This document shows, piece by piece, positions 60,001-64,000 of a stretch of 64,000 nucleotides of DNA (its first letter is position 1; each line of letters starts with the position of its first letter). Made by a program: the position numbers and the translations under genes. The DNA comes from Pelodera strongyloides (lineage: Eukaryota > Nematoda > Chromadorea > Rhabditida > Rhabditidae). Under the pieces are notes generated by a model. It did not search any database. It was not told the origin of the DNA and was given only the letters and a program-made list of their open reading frames with translations. The stretch spans positions 1 through 64,000 of the forward strand of contig JAANDG010000634.1 of the NCBI GenBank assembly GCA_036852015.1, in the 5' to 3' direction.

Positions 60001-62438
60001 AATAGACAAATCGATGCTTTTAGATAGACAAATGCACTACTTCAGAATGCTCATAAACTGTGTAACAAGAAAACTAGTTTAAAGCTTACTTAAGTCGGCA
60101 GTGGGGGTTAAATGCTTGCTATATATGCTCTCAAATATGGGGCATAAGGCTTAGGCTGAGGCTGTGATATGTACACCTGCGGATGAGTTTCAATGATTGA
60201 TCGCTTACTAAATAACTGAAGAGAAGAGCCATACAAACTATTTCTAGATATGAAATTCAGGCTGAGAAGAGAGTATATTGAGCGTCAAATGTAAAAGAGT
60301 GCGGAAATGGTAAGGATAGTAAGGTTCGTTTGATTTCGCTAATTTCGATAATGTCGCTAATTTTTGTGTGCAATCGCGAGGAGTTACGTATGTTTATTAT
60401 TCGTGGGAGTTATGTGCACTTAACCAAAAATTCTCAATATTTATAGTAGGCCGTGTTGGCACGCTTAATCGGCACAACGACCACTTGATGGTCGTCGTCT
60501 ATCAACAGTTCCTCTGTGACAACTTGACGACGTCGGAGCTGACGTGCCGGTTCCTGAACCTGAACGGGGGAACCGGTACAGTTCCATACCAAAAGAGTGT
60601 ACAGTTTGCCAGGGTAACATTCTTCTTTTTTTAACGCAGGTGCAAGTGCTTATTTACATGGTCAATGCCATCATACTGGCACAACTAACACCATCAAAGG
60701 TTACAGAAGGGGCTGCTTGCTACCTCAAAACTACCACCATGGGGATGGACAGCGCACACATATCCCTTTGACACATCGAGCATCCGCATGCATCACTCAC
60801 TCACCTTGCTCTGGTTGGCCGCAGCGATGGTCTGGGTGGCCTCGTAGGCGGTCTGCTTGGCTGCCTGTTCCAATCTCTCCATGGTTCTCTGTGACTGATG
60901 TTCGGCGGTCGATTCGTTCGTGGCGGACACCAAATGCTCGGCGGCTGTGCGCACGGCCATCTGAGATTCCACGGCTTGTGGACGAGACTCGCATTCCTAA
61001 AAAAAAAAGAACAATTGTTCTATAAAACTTGGAGTACTTACAATTAATGCAAAGGTATAACAGTTCGATTCTTGACAGGTAATGCTAAACAAAGTCGACT
61101 TCGGCCAGCGCAGACCTTTCATAAGACATCTCTCAGATCCTGCTTCAGCAGCTTGAGCAGAAGATGGATCTCTGAGTTATATAGGTAAGGTAGTTTGTCT
61201 CCATACCTTGGTGGCATCAATCATGTCCGAAGTGGCGGAGGCGACACGGCGAGCAGCGTCAAGCAGCTTGTCCTTCTGATCGGGGTGCACTTCCGCTTCT
61301 CTCTCGAACTCCTCGACGAGCATCTGGCTGTGGCGGATGACACGCTCACTCTGACGCACCAGATCCTACAAGACAATGCAAACATTGACTGTTACACCAC
61401 GTAAGTAGCTATCCCTCTTGTAGGAGACATCTAGTACACTTACTGATCTACACTATATTTATACGTATTATTCGGAAATCATTAATCCTCATTTATGTGA
61501 ATTCTGATTTTCTGATTCCAAAACCTACAAAAAGCACAAATCCTTCACAGGCTCGGCCTCACACCGAACTCTCACCTCGGAAGGTCCCTGATGTGTGATC
61601 ACCCTTCTGCTCTGTCTCAGCAGCTTCTCGTACTCCTGCTCTTCGTGCTTCAGTGATTTCGGACTTGTGTTCGCGTAGTCAAGCAAGTCGTCGAGGGCGG
61701 TGGTCACTTGACGGGCTGCCTCATGAATGTCACCCAGCGACTGAAAAGAAAGGCATTTCTTAACTCTTGTGAACACAACATCTCCATTATCAAAATTACA
61801 AACAAAATAAAGTGATAGGGATCTCTTAACTCCCACACTCCCAGTAAAATCAATCAATAATTGATAATCTTGAAGTAGACCAATGAAAGCCTCAAACCCC
61901 ATACTGAGCGATCAGTAACTACTAACTCACACTAAAACCCCTCTCACTGTCAGTTAGCAAAATTGCTGAGAAATAACAAAAGCCTCAACACCTAAGCTCG
62001 TATTGAGCAATATAAAGACCCTAATACCTGTCTTGAGTCCATATGGCTTCGTTCGACGGCATGCTCGGCGTCGCTGAGCAGTCCGCTCACAGCGGTGGAC
62101 ACCTGCTGCGCGGCGGAAGTGAGCTGCTCCCGACAGGCGCGGCTCTCGATTGTTGGCGCTACGACGCGGGCACATGCTACCTAAACAATAATTGCGTGTC
62201 AACATACAACAACACAAGGATCACAGGGTAATAAAAACCTAATTTGTTTCTAAATGCACAATACTCAAAGGGGAAATTCTAATCAAACAGGACAATAGCA
62301 TTGTTATACATGTTGCGCTTTATATTAAATAGACAAACACCCACCAGCTGACTTGTAGCAAATGCCGTCTGGGTGGCCGACTGAATGACCCGTTCTTGAA
62401 GGGCCGGTTCTTGACATTCTGCGGATACGGTCTTCGCT
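42084..62438 (-). CDS. TLN1: Talin rod and I/LWEQ domain, 5' partial
   Basis: Thirty-three exons encode the last 1,828 residues or so of talin, the cytosolic adaptor linking integrin tails to actin. The FERM head lies beyond the right edge. Exons, 5' to 3' (high to low): 62345-62438, 62028-62180, 61576-61740, 61207-61365, 60805-60996, 59368-59441, 59017-59116, 58721-58909, 52937-53103, 52293-52500, 52096-52164, 51813-51998, 51366-51574, 51082-51184, 50498-50955, 50119-50319, 49845-50010, 49209-49370, 48834-48938, 48424-48510, 48075-48174, 47651-47858, 47192-47375, 46733-46942, 46435-46593, 45994-46236, 45231-45388, 44733-44976, 44374-44499, 43228-43348, 42847-43104, 42519-42655, 42084-42176. 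Landmarks: [74 protein letters not shown]. The product is alanine-rich helical bundles. It ends in a short [12 protein letters not shown] tail. The symbol denotes the family; TLN1 versus TLN2 is not meaningful here. Confidence 0.95.
43569..44016 (+). repeat. Repeated 65-70 bp sequence in a talin intron
   Basis: A segment with GATAGGTCTGAT, GGTTGGCCA and AACCCAAGAATACCAGACAT plus ATCAG occurs at 43569-43637 and again at 43947-44016, same orientation. Flanks differ. It may be a short interspersed repeat or the ends of a degraded element. Confidence 0.6.
44173..44307. mobile_element. Short inverted-repeat element, family F
   Basis: GGCCGTTCACCAACAC at the left and GTGTTGGTGAATACGGCC at the right face each other, with GGAGCTCTCC and GGGAAGCCAGGG in the interior. 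It lies in the talin intron between the exons starting at 44374 and 43228. Confidence 0.65.
44560..44697 (+). repeat. CT-rich low-complexity stretch
   Basis: Runs of CTCTCT and CTTTC on the plus strand, so the minus-strand talin pre-mRNA is GA-rich here. It follows shortly after a talin donor. Confidence 0.85.
45046..45144. mobile_element. TTAA-flanked element, family A, internally deleted copy
   Basis: TTAA at 45046-45049 and 45141-45144. Both ends are intact (AGCGAAATACTGGCCGGTTTTT; AAAACTGGCCGGTATTTCGCT), but only about 40 bases of core remain, so this 99-base copy is close to a bare inverted repeat. Confidence 0.88.
48246..48256 (+). other. Isolated B-box-like motif
   Basis: GGTTCGATTCC with flanking GTG/CCCAGACTGCCA resembles a tRNA T-arm and 3' end. 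I cannot build a D-arm or acceptor stem from the upstream 60 bases, so this is at most a tRNA-derived remnant in a talin intron. Confidence 0.25.
51715..51796 (+). repeat. Short tandem repeat TCTAATATAAG
   Basis: Four imperfect units of about 17-20 bases (CTCTAATATAAGGTCTCTC) inside a talin intron, grading into a CT run. Confidence 0.85.
53233..54088 (+). mobile_element. 5'-truncated Penelope-like element copy
   Basis: This 856-base block repeats 57764-58621 almost exactly. I see one base substitution (53455 region, GGGAGATG against GGAAGATG) and a few indels in T runs. It keeps the last roughly 130 codons of the reverse-transcriptase ORF, but one T fewer near 53640 shifts the frame past the usual stop. 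It ends where the full unit begins, giving head-to-tail order. Confidence 0.92.
53893..53974 (+). ncRNA. Candidate hammerhead-type ribozyme, copy 1, unusual strand order
   Basis: CTGATGA (53912-53918), GAAAC (53967-53971) and the cleavage-type triplet GTC (53949-53951) are all present. Stem I is TCACA/TGTGA (53907-53911 with 53952-53956), stem II GACCCC/GGGGTC (53920-53925 with 53961-53966), stem III CCCGT/ACGGG (53946-53950 with 53970-53974). A 12-bp hairpin, GGTAAGCTGTGG/CCACAGCTTGCC, presents the CTGATGA strand in its loop. Hammerheads are known from the repeats of Penelope-like elements; the strand order here differs from types I-III, so activity is inferred, not shown. Confidence 0.5.
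54237..54709 (+). repeat. 24-bp GC-rich minisatellite in the element's 5' region
   Basis: About twenty copies of TGCCCTCGTGGCAGCTCCCTACCC, with TCGCGGCAG variants and eroded last copies (CTTCTCGGCAGCTCTATA). Each unit can form a small TGCC/GGCA hairpin. The period is a multiple of three, so several frames stay open on both strands; I do not call these as genes. Confidence 0.95.
55385..58177 (+). CDS. GIY-YIG endonuclease / reverse transcriptase of the Penelope-like element
   Basis: The frame is open for 930 codons from the stop at 55382; the true start is unknown because no early ATG is obvious. A cysteine cluster CX4CX2C ([10 protein letters not shown], residues 43-51) comes first, then a GIY-YIG nuclease core ([20 protein letters not shown], about 83-102, with KARFSQHR following). 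The reverse transcriptase follows: motif [14 protein letters not shown] (D652), [15 protein letters not shown] (733 on), catalytic YMDD (774-777) and a thumb-like tail ([20 protein letters not shown]). No endonuclease follows the RT. Catalytic residues look intact, so this copy may be active. The enzyme would nick genomic DNA and copy element RNA into it. Confidence 0.92.
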   Translation, partial: PGENLCPATNTEYHHRLTLTSRKLGPKLIITSLEGTHQFGNKCTYKACKICPLISFERIVRSNSTSYFSNTYSTSNTNCNSCGLVYCITCSKCGIQYVGETKRTLKARFSQHRYHIKKESNDTLLYKHFAECQPGSSTKLFTIHILDNLSDSLNNNIRKEKELFWIKLLNTAYPFGLNDNIKGYGIISDINHKGLGNSHIPYYSLKIKRPFKNRGTRRNNRVRNGPVVNLPDLNRNVHYHELSRLNFSLSKQHKRLFLGTYFSSDSSHEFKVNVEALCGRMTIPANFGKSTNKKKPDFCIVIPYINSDPTDNLQYQFKKAIRSLFLNNQIPLSYVPSIMFRYKYNVPLGPLLFNYKQFVNNDINASLKCHCINYLQYCKNKEIIEYNGSRHIITGNCQIFKHHFPIATRILAKGTKFREPYRREVAHLLLRESLADLYDKLIKFLAKNGINLQHMENFMDTINIPDIHDSRNIYINELQDIRRQFIITCVDKASTNFCFSCPLLYNAHLYKELGVNITSGSVPPIIQGNDTYVPYEIESKDSIIKRHKNYSSVLGISESFGDTNLPIIYAIPKLHKEVVKMRFITAAKTSSLKTASVTLQKVLKHFKTHFRNYCNAAGNWSTKKNRYLSIDNSMSVTNNSNINKFSKLKVMDFSSLFTNLPHDCILNNIFELIDICFKNSGKLLINVNNKKCFYTDSPSKNCFGAHEIKHLTKYIIENSFLVFRNSIFKQIKGVPQGGNASPLLADLTLSMIEFRYLKNPANHHISIKTCIKRYMDDIAIFYNDPNVITNIIQMYPATLTLEEANDRDNEAAFLDLYLKRQDSMWSINLYNKTDDYCFEVIRFPMYDSSISTNIKISCIYGEIIRIGRCTSSLSFFKDKIEQLLNRLANNKYPDKAIKDNTIKCFRKYPVLSQKYLISVNHLIEWVDKFF
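58426..58507 (+). ncRNA. Candidate hammerhead-type ribozyme, copy 2
   Basis: Same 82 bases as copy 1: CTGATGA at 58445-58451 and GAAAC at 58500-58504, with all stems identical. The element thus has one motif at each end of the head-to-tail pair, as expected for an RNA processed at unit length. Confidence 0.5.
59442..60804. other. Long talin intron
   Basis: A 1.36 kb intron between the talin exons at 59368-59441 and 60805-60996. Mostly AT-rich and featureless, except for a GC-richer island at about 60440-60620 with coding-like composition, discussed as a finding. Confidence 0.6.
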
Positions 62439-64000
62439 CTAAAAAGGGGGAAAATAAAAAAATTCATGAATACTCAGAGACGAAAAGACATGTTCCAAAT
62501 CTGGCAAACGCATTAAAACACAAAAGCTACGACAGAGTCATAGCTCCGAAACCGAAACAATGTATAGAGAGAAAAGTAAGCGAGGCCCAGAGGGACAAAG
62601 ACTGGAAAGTCGATTCATTTCGACAAAATGACATAACCAAGTAACAAAGGTTCAAAATCCATTTTTTTTTTTCGATCACGCTCAACCAAACCTTGGAATG
62701 TAAACTCCCAATAACCTGCACAAATAGGGCACCACATCATAAGGAACTAAGCAAGAGACTCGAAGGGGGAAGCACTGAAGTGGTACCCCCATCCATAAGA
62801 GTACATCCTAGGATGGCAGTGAGGGACTGGGTGTTGTTCCCCACAATGCCCAAGGCCACTTCGCGCCGATATGATAAACGGGCCCATTGGGACGATGGCG
62901 TGGTGGATTGTGGTGGAAACATGACAAATTGGGAGCTCCGACTTGGAATACAATGGACGTGGGAACATGGAAGAGGGAGGGACCGCTGGGGCCAATCACC
63001 CAAGGCCCTCTATTGGGGGACCCGGCCCCCCTTCCCGTCCTGAACGACCCGTCGGCCGATTCACGAAAGAGCACCCGAGAAGAATGAAACAGATTTGTCT
63101 TCCCAGCCCAGTTCAACTATTGGCAAAACGGGAGAGTGGCTAGGCGCCGGCGGGAGGAGAGCTCACACATTGTGAACATGTTAGGAATTGGAATTGGGAA
63201 CAAAATTTGTCCGCAGCCGCCGGCAAAATCAAATCAACTTGACGAACTGGTGAATTTGTGAGGCGATAAACGACGAATAGTCACAATGCAAATCCTCCCT
63301 ATAGCAAGGAATATGGCGCAGGGATTACGATGTTGGGCATAAACCATAAACTTATATATCACAAAATTGACAAGAAATAAGAAATTGTTAAACGTCCATA
63401 CTGCAGATCGTAGCAGTTCCACTAGGGCAAGGTTTCGAATGAAGATTCTTTATGCGGGGGCTGGAAGCCGTGCACTAAAGTACCAATCGGTACCAAGACA
63501 ATTACTAATTGCCACCTAACGGGCGCGCCGCGGGTCCCTTACTATCTAGGGTGCCGATCTAGACTCCCGGCGATTCCGGTCCTCTGGGGGCCAGGCGAAG
63601 ATACATAAACCATGCATATTCAAATGAGGGGCTGAAGTGGGAGAGATGTCCAAATTTTGAAAAGTCACTCCTTATCTGGAGCTGAAATCAACCAGTGAGA
63701 AGAGAAGAGAGACGGAGACAGCAAGTTGCTCGCTAAAAGGAATGGGTTGATACTTTAACTTTCTAAGCAGCAAAATTATGGGGAAATTCCGGAAATTCAA
63801 AATTATGTAGGTTACCCAAGTGCACATTAGATAAATAAAATAGTATTTATATTGAGAAGTTTCTTCGAAAATAAGAGACATTAGTATGAGTATATCAAAT
63901 AGGGAATGAAATGAAACATACAAAAAAAATGAAATACTCATTTGATTGCACTGGGAGACTGACAAGTTTGACAAAACAAGATCCTCGATATAAGAAGGCA
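62439..64000. other. Upstream talin intron, no exon recognised
   Basis: No further talin exon could be placed. A GC-rich block at about 62710-63180 (GGGACCCGGCCCCCC, CCCGTCGGCCGATTCACGAA) and another at 63450-63600 (GGGCGCGCCGCGGGTCCC) look like old transposable-element material. The next talin exon must lie past 64000 or be too short for me to see. Confidence 0.45.

Noticed and set aside
62695..62718. 24-base talin microexon (VIGSLHSK) on the minus strand
   Set aside because: Its phase does not match the exon at 62345-62438, which needs two bases carried over.

Overview
The window is animal nuclear DNA. Genes are cut into many short exons with GT-AG introns, and the products include talin and a transcription factor with the three EGR-type zinc fingers. 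There are no operons, bacterial signals or CRISPR arrays. I read it as an intron-rich invertebrate or early-branching animal; the sequence alone does not fix the phylum. Exon models were built by hand from splice sites, reading-frame continuity and remembered family sequence. Every junction in each of the six gene models is phase-consistent.

Layout, left to right. 1-10669 (+): DNA polymerase alpha catalytic subunit, N-terminus off the left edge. 11612-20967 (+): a complete 27-exon gene for a 934-residue protein with an AT-hook, a duplicated basic cassette and C-terminal Ig-like repeats; I do not recognise this combination. 22938-26753 (+): an EGR-type three-finger transcription factor. 27933-35903 (+): complete Ku70 with a C-terminal SAP domain. 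37989-41019 (+): a small START-domain lipid-transfer protein. 42084-62438 (-): the rod and I/LWEQ part of talin, with its FERM head beyond the right edge. The START gene and talin are convergent. Polymerase alpha and Ku70 both act in DNA replication and repair; otherwise the neighbours look functionally unrelated.

The introns carry most of the unusual material. A talin intron (53104-58720) holds a young Penelope-like retroelement whose GIY-YIG endonuclease lies before the reverse transcriptase. It is preceded by a 5'-truncated, nearly identical copy in head-to-tail order. Both copies contain a motif with every hammerhead ribozyme core box and matching stems, but in an unusual strand order. 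Several families of short inverted-repeat elements flanked by TTAA are scattered through the window, and one sits next to its own duplicated empty site inside Ku70. A tRNA-related SINE-like family, scattered TTAGGC arrays, a large fold-back structure (36776-37911) and several minisatellites make up most of the remaining recognisable repeats.
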